Shown here: positions 1 to 7,273 of the stretch, piece by piece | Layout of the letters: each line of letters begins with the position of its first letter | How positions within the stretch are numbered: position 1 is the first letter of the stretch | Assembly (NCBI GenBank): GCA_964629965.1 | Contig: CAZVRZ010000176.1 | Location: 1 to 9,867, forward strand | DNA length: 9,867 nucleotides | Reading direction: 5' to 3' | Source: CAZVRZ01 sp964629965 | Lineage (GTDB): Bacteria; Chloroflexota; Anaerolineae; Anaerolineales; UBA4823 | The notes under the pieces: generated by a model | What the model saw: the letters and a program-made list of their open reading frames with translations, nothing else | The model's database searches: none | What the model was told of the DNA's origin: nothing | Made by a program: the position numbers and the translations under genes

Positions 1-2
1 AC

Positions 3-170
3 ATCGTTGGTTATGAATGGCCTGTGATCAGCGAACTGGTTGGGCGATTCACACCTTGGGTTATTGCTGGCTTTGTAACACTGGGCGGTATAGGGCTGAT
101 GGTTCGGTGGCTGTTCCAACGGCGGTTGCTTTTACAACCTGTATTCGTCAAAACAGATGAGAGCGAATAG
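3..170 (+). CDS. C-terminal end of a membrane protein (5'-partial)
   Basis: An open frame enters from the left edge and ends at TAG 168-170, giving 55 residues. It contains one clear hydrophobic segment (about residues 19-38, PWVIAGFVTLGGIGLMVRWL) followed by a basic stretch (FQRR) and a short polar, acidic tail ending TDESE. This is the usual form of a last transmembrane helix with a cytoplasmic tail. A DedA/VTT-type membrane protein would end like this, but too little is visible to assign a family. A second in-frame TAG follows at 177-179, and the next gene starts in the same frame at 183, so the two are probably cotranscribed. Confidence 0.55.
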   Translation: MVGYEWPVISELVGRFTPWVIAGFVTLGGIGLMVRWLFQRRLLLQPVFVKTDESE

Positions 171-182
171 GATGATTAGAAC

Positions 183-428
183 ATGTCTCAAGAATCTAAA
201 TATTACCGATCAAGCCGCCCTTTTCAACTTCCACCACGCTGGCGGTGGATATTTTGGCCAGTCGTTGCACTCAGTGGGGGCGGGTCAGCCGTCACCCTAT
301 GGATGCAAGAGGAAACAATCCTATTGATGGATTGCGCTCCCATCGCCGCCATACCCGGTATGGCCGCGCTGCTGTACTGGTTCAATCATATCGTTTTCAA
401 AGCGGCCATGCCGCGCCGCGAAGATTAA
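183..428 (+). CDS. Small two-helix membrane protein, unknown function
   Basis: The frame codes for 81 residues, starts with ATG and ends with TAA. An AGGA at 169-172 sits about 10 bases before the start, overlapping the stop of the upstream gene. The N-terminal 23 residues are polar and basic and are followed by two hydrophobic stretches: about residues 24-41 (FWPVVALSGGGSAVTLWM) and 51-71 (ending LLYWFNHIVF). A short basic/acidic tail (MPRRED) closes it. I do not recognise a family. The tight packing between the upstream membrane protein and the dehydrogenase supports a real gene, probably in one transcript with both. The +2 frame that overlaps it is a spurious 5' extension of the dehydrogenase. 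Confidence 0.5.
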   Translation: MSQESKYYRSSRPFQLPPRWRWIFWPVVALSGGGSAVTLWMQEETILLMDCAPIAAIPGMAALLYWFNHIVFKAAMPRRED

Positions 429-457
429 TCTTTTTCATCAAACTTAGGAGAATAGCC

Positions 458-1267
458 ATGAAAATCGAAAACAAAGTAATCGTTGTCACCGGCGGCGGAA
501 ACGGCATTGGGCGGGAATTGGTGCTGGGCCTGCTGGCAAGAGGCGCACGCGTAGCAGTTGTGGATATCAGTGGGCCCGCTTTGCAAGAAACGGTCCGCTT
601 AGCCGGGACTCAGAGCGACCGACTGAGCTCCCATGTTGTCAATATCACTGACCGACAAGCGGTTGATGCGCTGCCAGATCAAGTCATTGCCAAACACGGC
701 AGTGTGGATGGTGTGATCAATAACGCCGGTATCATCCAGCCTTTTGTGCGGTTAAAAGATCTGGATTACGATGCCATAGACCGGGTGATAAAGGTTAACC
801 TTTACGGAACACTGTACATGACGAAGGCCTTCTTACCCCACCTGCTGAAGCGGCCTGAAGCGCATATCGTCAACGTGTCCAGTATGGGCGGCTTCTTGCC
901 AGTGCCCGGCCAAACGATTTACGGAGCCTCCAAGGCAGCGGTCAAACTGATGACCGAAGGGTTGTACTCCGAGTTATTGAATACCAACGTAAGGGTGACT
1001 ATTGTTTTCCCCGGAGCTACTGCCACTAACATTGCCATCAACTCTGGCGTCGGAGGCAGCCTGCAGGCAGATAAGAAGGAGAAAAGCCCCATCAAAATGC
1101 TGGCGCCCAGCAAGGCCGCACAGATCATCCTCGATGGTATGGAGCAGAATCGTTTCCGCGTCCTGGTCGGTTCTGATTCCAGGTTCATGGATTTAATTAG
1201 CCGGTTAAGCCCCAGGAGCGCAACGCATTTCATCTACGATCAAATGAAATCGTTGCTGCCCCAATAA
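458..1267 (+). CDS. Short-chain dehydrogenase/reductase (classical SDR)
   Basis: 269 residues, full length for a classical SDR: a cytoplasmic NAD(P)(H)-dependent oxidoreductase with a Rossmann fold. The coenzyme loop TGGGNGIG is at residues 11-18, an aspartate at 36 ends the second beta strand (VVDIS) and favours NAD(H) over NADP(H), and NNAG is at 88-91. Asn114, Ser141/142 and the Tyr155-x3-Lys159 pair (YGASK) complete the catalytic set. The C-terminal part (FMDLISRLSPRSATHFIY) resembles SDRs annotated as acting on lipid or sterol-like substrates, but the substrate cannot be told from sequence. The frame is open back to 245, but ATG 458 is the right start: it follows AGGAG (446-450) by 7 bases and puts the nucleotide loop at the normal place. 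The gene lies 29 bases after the small membrane protein and 59 bases before the ATPase. Confidence 0.93.
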   Translation: MKIENKVIVVTGGGNGIGRELVLGLLARGARVAVVDISGPALQETVRLAGTQSDRLSSHVVNITDRQAVDALPDQVIAKHGSVDGVINNAGIIQPFVRLKDLDYDAIDRVIKVNLYGTLYMTKAFLPHLLKRPEAHIVNVSSMGGFLPVPGQTIYGASKAAVKLMTEGLYSELLNTNVRVTIVFPGATATNIAINSGVGGSLQADKKEKSPIKMLAPSKAAQIILDGMEQNRFRVLVGSDSRFMDLISRLSPRSATHFIYDQMKSLLPQ

Positions 1268-1326
1268 TTCATCTTGGCCCATCACCCTGCCCAAGCACAA
1301 CTTACTCAATAAAAGGGATTAAATTT

Positions 1327-4005
1327 ATGAACTCGAATACTCAATGGCACACCCTTACGACCGATGAAGTTCTCTCCCAACTGCAGAGCACTCCAGCAGG
1401 ATTGACTGAAGATGAAGCGATCCAACGTTTGGCTGAGCATGGCCCGAATGAGTTAACAGCGGCGCATCGAGTTTCTCCGTGGAAACTTCTTTTTGAACAG
1501 TTCAAGAACGTGCTGATCATCATCCTGCTTATTGCAACGGCGCTCTCGGCTTTCCTGGGTCACGGCGTTGAGGCGATAGCGATTGCAGTGATCGTGCTTT
1601 TTGCCGTGATTTTGGGTTTTGTGCAGGAATATCGCGCCGAACGGGCCATTGAGGCGTTGAAACAAATGGCCGCGCCCACTGCCACCGCGCTGCGGAACGG
1701 CGAAGAAACCGAAGTGGCAGCGCGCGACCTGGCGCCCGGCGATGTTATTCTTCTGCGGGCGGGGGATCGCATTTCAGCCGATGCTCGCCTCATCGAAGCC
1801 ATAAATCTTCAGGTTGAAGAAGCTGTGCTGACTGGCGAGTCGCTGCCAGTGGAGAAGCATACCGCGCCGCTCCCAAACGGCGACCTGGCCGTTGGCGACC
1901 GGAAGAACATGGTTTACAGCGGTACGGCTGCTTCGTACGGTCGCGGGCGTGCTATAGTAGCCGAAACAGGGATGAACACCGAGTTCGGGAAAATCGCCAA
2001 AATGCTGCAAACAGTAGAGATAGGCCGGACTCCGCTGCAAGAAAACCTGGACAAGGTTGGAGCCATGTTAGCCCGGGCAGCTTTCGTCATCGTTGCCATC
2101 ATTGTTGCCCTGGGTCTTTTCCGCGGCCAGCCTTTTATCGAGATGCTCATCTTTGGCATTGCGCTGGCTGTAGCAGTTGTTCCCGAAGCGCTGCCGGCGG
2201 TGGTCACCATCTCCCTGGCGATTGGTGTGCAGCGCATGGTGAAACGCAATGCCTTGATGCGCCGCCTGCCGGCCGTCGAGACGTTGGGCAGCACCTCAAT
2301 CATCTGTTCCGATAAGACCGGCACACTCACCAAAGACGAAATGACGGCTCGGAAGATTTATACGGCTGGGCAGACCTGGGATGTTTCAGGCGTGGGATAC
2401 GAACCGGTCGGCAAGTTTTCACGCAATGGCAAAGTGGAGGAACCGAATGCGGCATTGCGGCAAACGCTGCTGGCTGCTGCACTGGCATCTGATGCGCACA
2501 TTGTCTACAATCAAGCCGAACAGCGCTGGCACATCAAGGGCGATCCAACCGAAGGTGCGCTGATTGTCGCTGCGGCAAAAGCCGGCCTGGATAAGCTTGA
2601 CCTCGACGCCCAAATCCCACGCGTCAATGAGATTCCCTTCACTTCGGAAACCAAGCGGATGACCACGCTGCACAGCGCCGACAATGCTGTTACTGCTTAT
2701 TCGAAAGGCGCGCCAGAGGTGATCTTAGAAACCTGCACAGCGCAGGTGACCGAGAATGGGAATGCTGCTCTCAGCCGTGAGGATAAGGAAAATATCCTGG
2801 AAATGGCGCGACAGATGGCAGGCGAAGCCCTGCGCGTGTTGGCTGTGGCTGCCCGGCCAAACGCCAGCATCGAATCTGCCGAGCGTGAGATGATCTTCCT
2901 GGGATTGGTAGGAATGATTGATCCGCCCCGCCCAGAAGCGAAAGCCGCCATCCAGACCTGCGAACGGGCAGGGATCAAGGTGGTCATGATCACCGGCGAT
3001 CATCCCGTGACCGCCCAGGCCGTGGCTCAAGAGCTGGGGCTGTTCAAAGGCGGGAGAGTGGTTATCGGTAGCGAACTGGAAGCGATGAGCGAAGCCGAAT
3101 TTGAAAGCGAAGTAGAAAACATTCAAGTCTACGCGCGTGTCTCACCCGCCCACAAAATGAGGGTGGTTTCGGTACTGCAAGAGCGGGGACATACTGTCGC
3201 AATGACCGGCGATGGCGTCAATGACGCCCCTGCCCTTAAGAAGGCGGACATTGGCATTGCCATGGGCATCACCGGCACTGACGTGACCCGTGAAGCGGCT
3301 GCCATGACGCTCTTGGACGATAACTTTGCAACCATTGTTGCCGCAGTCGAAGAAGGGCGTGGTATTTTCGGTAATATCAAGAAATACCTGATGTACCTGC
3401 TTTCCTCGAATATCGGCGAAATCACTCTGATGGCTGGCGCCAGCTTGCTGGGTATGCCGCTTCCGCTAACCGCGGTGCAAATCCTATATATTAATCTCGC
3501 CACTGACGGGCTGCCGGCTCTGGCCCTCTCCGTGGATCCTCATGAACGGGACTTAATGCATCGCCCCCCACGCAACTCGCGAACCGGGATTTTCACCCGC
3601 CCGGTCGTTATCCTGATGATTATCGGTGGACTTTGGTCGGCACTGGTTAACCTGGGAGTGTTTAGTTGGGCGCTGAATTCTGGGCGCAGCCAGGAAGAAG
3701 CCATGACGATGACCTTCGTCTCGCTAGTGCTGATCCAATTCTTCAAGGCGTACAACTTCCGTTCCGACCGCAACTCGGTGCTTGTTCGGCCTTTTGCCAA
3801 TAAATGGCTCAATATCGCCATATTATGGGAAATTGTCTTGCTAATCCTGATCATTTACGTACCCTTCTTGCATGACGCCTTTGGCACGTTCTACCTGCCT
3901 CTGGTGGATTGGGCAATTGTGCTTGGCCTGGCATTGACCATCTCGCCGGTATTGGAAGTAGCGAAGTGGATGGAACGGCGTGGCTGGTTTGGAAAAATGG
4001 CCTAA
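1327..4005 (+). CDS. Cation-transporting P-type ATPase, Ca2+-type (P2A)
   Basis: 892 residues, complete. It pumps cations across the cytoplasmic membrane at the cost of ATP. An N-terminal cation-ATPase domain (about 5-75) leads into M1-M2. The actuator loop carries TGES at 169-172. M4 has PEALP at 286-290, the phosphorylated aspartate is Asp329 in DKTGTLT, the nucleotide-binding KGAPEV is at 460-465, and the hinge has ITGDHP (555-560) and TGDGVNDAP (627-635). Ca2+-pump ligands are present: Glu287 in M4, Asn695 and Glu698 in M5 (SSNIGE), and Asn723, Thr726 and Asp727 in M6 (NLATDG). This argues for Ca2+ (SERCA/PMR1-like, PacL-type); Mn2+ is possible, and Na+ or K+ exchange is less likely. About four hydrophobic segments follow M6, giving the usual ten. 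An AAAAGGG at 1311-1317 precedes the ATG. A universal stress protein gene follows 39 bases later. Confidence 0.94.
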   Translation: MNSNTQWHTLTTDEVLSQLQSTPAGLTEDEAIQRLAEHGPNELTAAHRVSPWKLLFEQFKNVLIIILLIATALSAFLGHGVEAIAIAVIVLFAVILGFVQEYRAERAIEALKQMAAPTATALRNGEETEVAARDLAPGDVILLRAGDRISADARLIEAINLQVEEAVLTGESLPVEKHTAPLPNGDLAVGDRKNMVYSGTAASYGRGRAIVAETGMNTEFGKIAKMLQTVEIGRTPLQENLDKVGAMLARAAFVIVAIIVALGLFRGQPFIEMLIFGIALAVAVVPEALPAVVTISLAIGVQRMVKRNALMRRLPAVETLGSTSIICSDKTGTLTKDEMTARKIYTAGQTWDVSGVGYEPVGKFSRNGKVEEPNAALRQTLLAAALASDAHIVYNQAEQRWHIKGDPTEGALIVAAAKAGLDKLDLDAQIPRVNEIPFTSETKRMTTLHSADNAVTAYSKGAPEVILETCTAQVTENGNAALSREDKENILEMARQMAGEALRVLAVAARPNASIESAEREMIFLGLVGMIDPPRPEAKAAIQTCERAGIKVVMITGDHPVTAQAVAQELGLFKGGRVVIGSELEAMSEAEFESEVENIQVYARVSPAHKMRVVSVLQERGHTVAMTGDGVNDAPALKKADIGIAMGITGTDVTREAAAMTLLDDNFATIVAAVEEGRGIFGNIKKYLMYLLSSNIGEITLMAGASLLGMPLPLTAVQILYINLATDGLPALALSVDPHERDLMHRPPRNSRTGIFTRPVVILMIIGGLWSALVNLGVFSWALNSGRSQEEAMTMTFVSLVLIQFFKAYNFRSDRNSVLVRPFANKWLNIAILWEIVLLILIIYVPFLHDAFGTFYLPLVDWAIVLGLALTISPVLEVAKWMERRGWFGKMA

Positions 4006-4044
4006 CGAGTAATATGTTGATTGATGAGATAGGAGGATAAGCAA

Positions 4045-5121
4045 ATGAAACGCTTCAAGAATATATTGGCTGTCTATAATAGCGAAACCGACAACCGGGC
4101 GCTTTTTGACCAGGCTGTGGATCTGGCGCGCAGAAACCAGGCTGCCTTGATGGTGGTAGATATCATTGAAACAGCGCCTCACGAACTGCCAAAGCCAGTC
4201 AGGCCAGAACCGGCGGGCGAGGTGCAGGGACCGGTTCTTCATATCATAGAAGAATTTCCCCTTGATACACCGGTACAATCTGCGCAGGAATCTCCGCTGG
4301 ACGCTTGGAAACAGATGGTCAGTACAACCGAACAAACATTATTGCCTATTCAGGAGTACATCCTGCGGGAAGAACAGCGCAATCTGGAACAGTTTGTTGC
4401 GGCCATCCGGCAGGCTGGAATCCAGGTGAGTGGAAAAACAATCTATGGAACGCCGTTCCTTGAAATCATTCAGGAGGTGCAGCGAAACCAGCACGATCTG
4501 GTCATGATCACCGCTGAGGGCAGGAACGGTGTAAAGGATGCGCTGTTTGGCAACACGACCATGCACCTGATGCGTAAGTGCCCTTGCCCGGTCTGGGTGA
4601 TCAAACCGGGCCAGTCTAAACGATTCGGACGCATTCTTGCCGCCGTGGACCTGGTACCGGATGATGATGAACGAACAGCGCTCAACACAAGAATTTTGGA
4701 ATTGGCTACTTCGCTAACCCGAATGGGGCAAAGCGAACTTCTCATCCTCCATGCCTGGAGAATGTATGGCGAATCCACGATAAGGGGGCGAGGAGGGTTT
4801 TCGACCGTGGATGTGGACAAGCTGCTTCGCAAAACCCAAGACGCGCACCGACAATGGCTGATCGAACTGCTGCAACGGCACCCTTTGGAAGACCTGAAAT
4901 ACGAAGTGTATTTATTGAAAGGAGAAGCAGGGGTATTAATCCCTGAACTGGCCCAGGCGAAAGAAATTGATCTCATTGTTATGGGCACTGTCAGTCGCGC
5001 TGGTATTGCCGGTTTGCTCATTGGCAACACCGCCGAAAAAGTTTTGCGCCGGGTGGATTGTTCGATGCTGACCGTTAAGCCGGAAGGATTTATCACCCCG
5101 GTAATAAGCTTACTATCATGA
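4045..5121 (+). CDS. Tandem-domain universal stress protein (UspA superfamily)
   Basis: 358 residues with two universal stress protein domains: about 1-188 and 192-346. Each begins with a hydrophobic beta strand (FKNILAVYN; FGRILAAVD) and ends with a glycine-rich nucleotide-binding region (GNTTMHLMRKCPCPVWVIKP at 169-188; GLLIGNTAEKVLRR at 323-336). The second domain fits the ATP-binding form well. The first carries an insertion of about 60 residues (44-105), rich in proline and acidic residues, between its first strand/helix unit and the rest. UspE-like two-domain proteins are cytoplasmic and act in stress responses; the ligand and targets are not predictable here. The start is firm: AGGAGG at 4032-4037, 7 bases before ATG. 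Placement directly after the P-type ATPase, a common pairing, suggests a link to ion or membrane stress. The stop is TGA at 5119-5121. Confidence 0.88.
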   Translation: MKRFKNILAVYNSETDNRALFDQAVDLARRNQAALMVVDIIETAPHELPKPVRPEPAGEVQGPVLHIIEEFPLDTPVQSAQESPLDAWKQMVSTTEQTLLPIQEYILREEQRNLEQFVAAIRQAGIQVSGKTIYGTPFLEIIQEVQRNQHDLVMITAEGRNGVKDALFGNTTMHLMRKCPCPVWVIKPGQSKRFGRILAAVDLVPDDDERTALNTRILELATSLTRMGQSELLILHAWRMYGESTIRGRGGFSTVDVDKLLRKTQDAHRQWLIELLQRHPLEDLKYEVYLLKGEAGVLIPELAQAKEIDLIVMGTVSRAGIAGLLIGNTAEKVLRRVDCSMLTVKPEGFITPVISLLS

Positions 5122-5177
5122 AGTCAAGCCCTTTCTGATGGAATAGTGAAGGAGTGCAAAAACAGGAGGATAACCCA

Positions 5178-6293
5178 ATGAAATGGTCTTGGAAATTGGG
5201 CCGGTTCGCCGGTATTGATGTGTACATGCACGCAACTTTTCTGCTTCTGGTGGGATGGGTGGCCCTGATCCACTGGCGGTAGGAGGGTAACCTGGCTGCG
5301 GTCATCTCTGGCGTAGGTTTCATTCTGGCACTATTTGTCTGCGTGGTGCTGCACGAGTACGGGCATGCACTCACCGCCCGAAAGTACGGCATCATGACGC
5401 GCGATATCACGCTGCTCCCCATCGGCGGCGTGGCGCGATTGGAGCGGATGCCAGACGATCCCCGGCAGGAATTATGGGTGGTGCTGGCTGGCCCAGCGGT
5501 CAGCATCGTTATCGCGATCTTACTATTCGCCTGGTTGATCGTCACGAATGGACTGAGACCGCTGAGTGAACTGAGCGTCGCACAGGGTCCGTTTCTAGAG
5601 CGATTAATGATGATTAATCTCTTTCTGGCGGGATTCAACATGATCCCGGCCTTCCCCATGGATAGCGGGCGGGTGCTGCGAGCGCTGCTGGCGACGCGCC
5701 TGGATTATACGCGCGCTACCCAGACCGCCGCCAGGCTGGGCCAGGGATTGGCTTTCCTCTTCGGCTTCATCGGACTGCTCACCAATCCGTTTCTGTTATT
5801 CATTGCCTTGTTTGTATGGATTGGCGCAGCGCAGGAATCATCTATGACACAAATGAAATCTGCGCTGGGCGGTATCCCGGTCACGAAGGCTATGTTGACT
5901 GACTTCAATGCCCTCGTGTCAACTGATACACTGGATCGCGCTGTGGAGCTGATCCTGACCGGTTCTCAACAAGATTTCCCGGTAGTGGAGGATGGACGCG
6001 TTGTAGGTGTGCTCTTACGGCGCGATTTAATCATCGCCCTGCGTCAAAAGAACCGGACGGCGCCGGTAAGTGAGGTGATGCAGCGAGATTTTTAGATCGT
6101 CGATTCCTTTGAAATGCTGGATGTTGCCTTTACCCACATGAAAACTTGCGAGTGCCATACCATGCCGGTTATGCACCAGAACCGACTGGTGAGTCTGATC
6201 ACAATGGATAATATCGGCGAATTTATCGCTATTCAAGATGTTTTACGGTCGAGTTCGATTGGAAAACCAAAGCCCAAAGGATCTACGTTATGA
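5178..6293 (+). pseudogene. Site-2 protease (M50) with two CBS domains, interrupted by two in-frame TAG codons
   Basis: Read through its two amber codons, this is one continuous frame of 371 codons: an intramembrane zinc metalloprotease with C-terminal CBS pair, the bacterial SpoIVFB-like type. The start has AGGAGGA (5164-5170) before ATG 5178, and the first residues (MKWSWKLGRFAGIDVYMHAT) are typical. TAG occurs at codon 35 (5280-5282), between the first and second membrane segments. The zinc site HEYGH is at 59-63, and the third ligand aspartate is Asp162 in PAFPMDSGR. The first CBS domain spans about 5870-6050. A second TAG (codon 306, 6093-6095) falls at the start of the second CBS domain, whose sequence continues in frame to TGA 6291-6293. 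That TGA overlaps the ATG of the next gene (ATGA), which fixes the original end. No frameshift is seen. Translation from GTG 5343 would lose the first membrane helix and half of the second. Pseudogene is the default reading; readthrough or reinitiation is possible. Confidence 0.85.
5281..5287 (+). promoter_or_regulatory. AGGAGGG overlapping the first amber codon of the protease gene (possible reinitiation site)
   Basis: TAG 5280-5282 shares its last two bases with AGGAGGG. A CTG codon in the protease frame lies 4 bases further on (5292-5294). Reinitiation there would give a protein starting LAAVISGVGF, which keeps the whole helix carrying HEYGH and loses only the first membrane segment. The motif is visible; its use as a ribosome binding site is an inference, since CTG starts are rare and the match may be accidental. 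Confidence 0.25.
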
Positions 6294-6733
6294 AAGACCA
6301 CATTTCCGATGGGATCGCGCAGTCTTACTCTCGGATCGTAAAATGGTTCGAACGGCTCTTGGCAGTGGGGGTCTTGATCGGGGTCATCGCACATACCGTT
6401 TTTAGTGGAATTGTTTTATCAGGCATGGATTGGCGTCTCACTCAAACATTCTACGATCTGATTTATCGGGTGCTACTGCTGGTGATTGGATTGGAACTCG
6501 TGCGTATGCTGGTAGTGCATGACCTGATGGCAATTCTGGAACTACTGGCCTTCGTAATAGCTCGCAAAATGCTGAAACCCGATATCGTGGCGCTGGATAT
6601 TGTTCTGGCTGTCATTGCTTTTGTGGCGTTGTTGGCGGCGCGTCGTTATTTATTGACCGTTCCAGCATTGGTATCGAAGAAAGCTGGAGACGCCGAGGCA
6701 CAAACCTATCCTGGAAAGAGAGACATCTTATGA
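6290..6733 (+). CDS. PsiE-family membrane protein
   Basis: 147 residues with four predicted transmembrane segments: about 22-44, 55-75, 77-93 and 100-119, ending in the basic ARRYLL. The middle part (LELVRMLVVHDLMAILELLA) and the following IARKMLKPDIVALDIVLAVI match the phosphate-starvation-inducible PsiE family. The biochemical role of that family is not established. In E. coli psiE responds to phosphate limitation and carbon supply, but nothing here shows a Pho box, so regulation should not be transferred. The ATG overlaps the TGA of the protease gene (ATGA 6290-6293), and its own TGA overlaps the next ATG (6730-6733). This indicates translational coupling within an operon. The frame is intact although the upstream gene carries nonsense codons, so coupling from upstream may be weakened. 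Confidence 0.82.
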   Translation: MKDHISDGIAQSYSRIVKWFERLLAVGVLIGVIAHTVFSGIVLSGMDWRLTQTFYDLIYRVLLLVIGLELVRMLVVHDLMAILELLAFVIARKMLKPDIVALDIVLAVIAFVALLAARRYLLTVPALVSKKAGDAEAQTYPGKRDIL

Positions 6734-7128
6734 GCAAACCTTACAAGGATTCAGTCATGGACTCACAGCAGGAGGCAGCACTGGTTGCTGCGTTTTTGAA
6801 ACTATGGGAAAGTGCGCATGGCACGTTGGCAGGCAATGTGCGCGTCCTCATGGGACCGGATAGCGTTGCAGCCTGGATTGAGGCTGTATTTAGCCCGGCA
6901 GAACGGGTTGTCGCCCAAAAAAATGATGGCCATCTGCTGATACAGCGTTATGCGGAGGAATTGCTGAATTCGATTCGCCCCGAATTACGAACACAAGTGG
7001 AGCAGATCACTGGTCGTCGGGTTGTGTCTGGTAATGCCCGGGCTGATGTGGACACCGGCCATGTGCTGTGTTTCTTTGTTTTGGGCGAGTCACTGGCAAC
7101 ATCCCCCTCGCCCGGCGCCGGGGAGTGA
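6730..7128 (+). CDS. MpsC/DUF2294-domain protein
   Basis: 132 residues, soluble, no membrane segment. The core (about 36-126) matches DUF2294, now named after MpsC of the staphylococcal membrane-potential (mpsABC) locus: a GxVRVLMGPDSV start, a central segment with SPAERVVAQKNDGHLLIQRY, and an EQITGRRVVSGNARADVDTG stretch before the final beta strand (HVLCFFVLGE). MpsA and MpsB work together as a membrane complex linked to bicarbonate uptake; the job of MpsC is unclear, and no MpsA/MpsB gene is visible in this window. Two starts are possible. ATG 6730 overlaps the PsiE stop (ATGA). ATG 6757 lies 7 bases after AAGGA (6745-6749) and gives a 123-residue protein that keeps the whole domain. The C-terminal ATSPSPGAGE is encoded by a GC-rich palindrome and looks like an added tail. 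Confidence 0.75.
   Translation: MSKPYKDSVMDSQQEAALVAAFLKLWESAHGTLAGNVRVLMGPDSVAAWIEAVFSPAERVVAQKNDGHLLIQRYAEELLNSIRPELRTQVEQITGRRVVSGNARADVDTGHVLCFFVLGESLATSPSPGAGE
7111..7122. repeat. 12-bp GC palindrome CCCGGCGCCGGG at the end of the MpsC gene
   Basis: The twelve bases are a perfect inverted repeat. CTC before and GAG after can extend the hairpin past one unpaired G. It sits inside the last codons of the MpsC gene, just before the AGGAGG of the next gene. No T-run follows, so it is not a standard terminator. It could be a remnant of a short interspersed repeat that extended the reading frame, or an mRNA stability element. Confidence 0.4.
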
Positions 7129-7150
7129 AACTGACCATCAGGAGGCTACC

Positions 7151-7273
7151 ATGTTTGAACAAAAAGGCTTGGTGGTTTTGTTAGCTGTTGACGGTTCGGA
7201 CCATTCGGAGGCGGCGGTAACGCTGGCTGCCGGGATAAAAAGAAAAGAAATAAGATTAGGAGACATACCATGA
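7151..7273 (+). pseudogene. Truncated universal stress protein (N-terminal stub, 40 codons)
   Basis: A strong AGGAGG (7140-7145) leads into ATG 7151. The first 27 or so residues (VVLLAVDGSDHSEAAVTLAA within them) are the beta1 strand, nucleotide-contacting loop and start of helix 1 of a single-domain universal stress protein. The normal length is about 140 residues. Here the homology stops at residue 28, and the frame runs through A-rich sequence (7234-7256) that looks like the leader of the next gene, ending at TGA 7271-7273. An internal deletion of some 330-350 bases that joined the 5' end of the gene to the downstream leader explains this best. The stub still overlaps the next ATG (ATGA), so translating it could feed ribosomes to the lamin-tail gene. 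The stub cannot fold as a Usp domain. Confidence 0.72.

Noticed and set aside
245..457. 71-codon N-terminal extension of the dehydrogenase
   Set aside because: It overlaps the small membrane protein in another frame, has no SDR similarity, and the AGGAG-led ATG at 458 places the nucleotide-binding loop correctly.
1914..3503. Several long minus-strand ORFs inside the ATPase
   Set aside because: All lie opposite conserved P-type ATPase motifs and have shadow-like composition.
4470..5096. 208-codon minus-strand ORF opposite the stress protein
   Set aside because: Low-complexity Ser/Arg-rich shadow of a well-supported gene on the other strand; no motif.
5093..5659. 188-codon minus-strand ORF opposite the protease
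   Set aside because: Antisense shadow; the plus strand carries HEYGH and family-consistent sequence.
5343..6095. Protease fragment from GTG 5343 to TAG 6093 as a complete 250-residue gene
   Set aside because: It would start in the middle of the membrane helix carrying the zinc site, with no ribosome binding site, and would end inside the second CBS domain. The longer frame with its own AGGAGGA start and ATGA end is the original gene.
7111..7125. Terminator after the MpsC gene
   Set aside because: A strong hairpin but followed by GAGTGAAACTG rather than T residues, and the next ribosome binding site is only 18 bases on.
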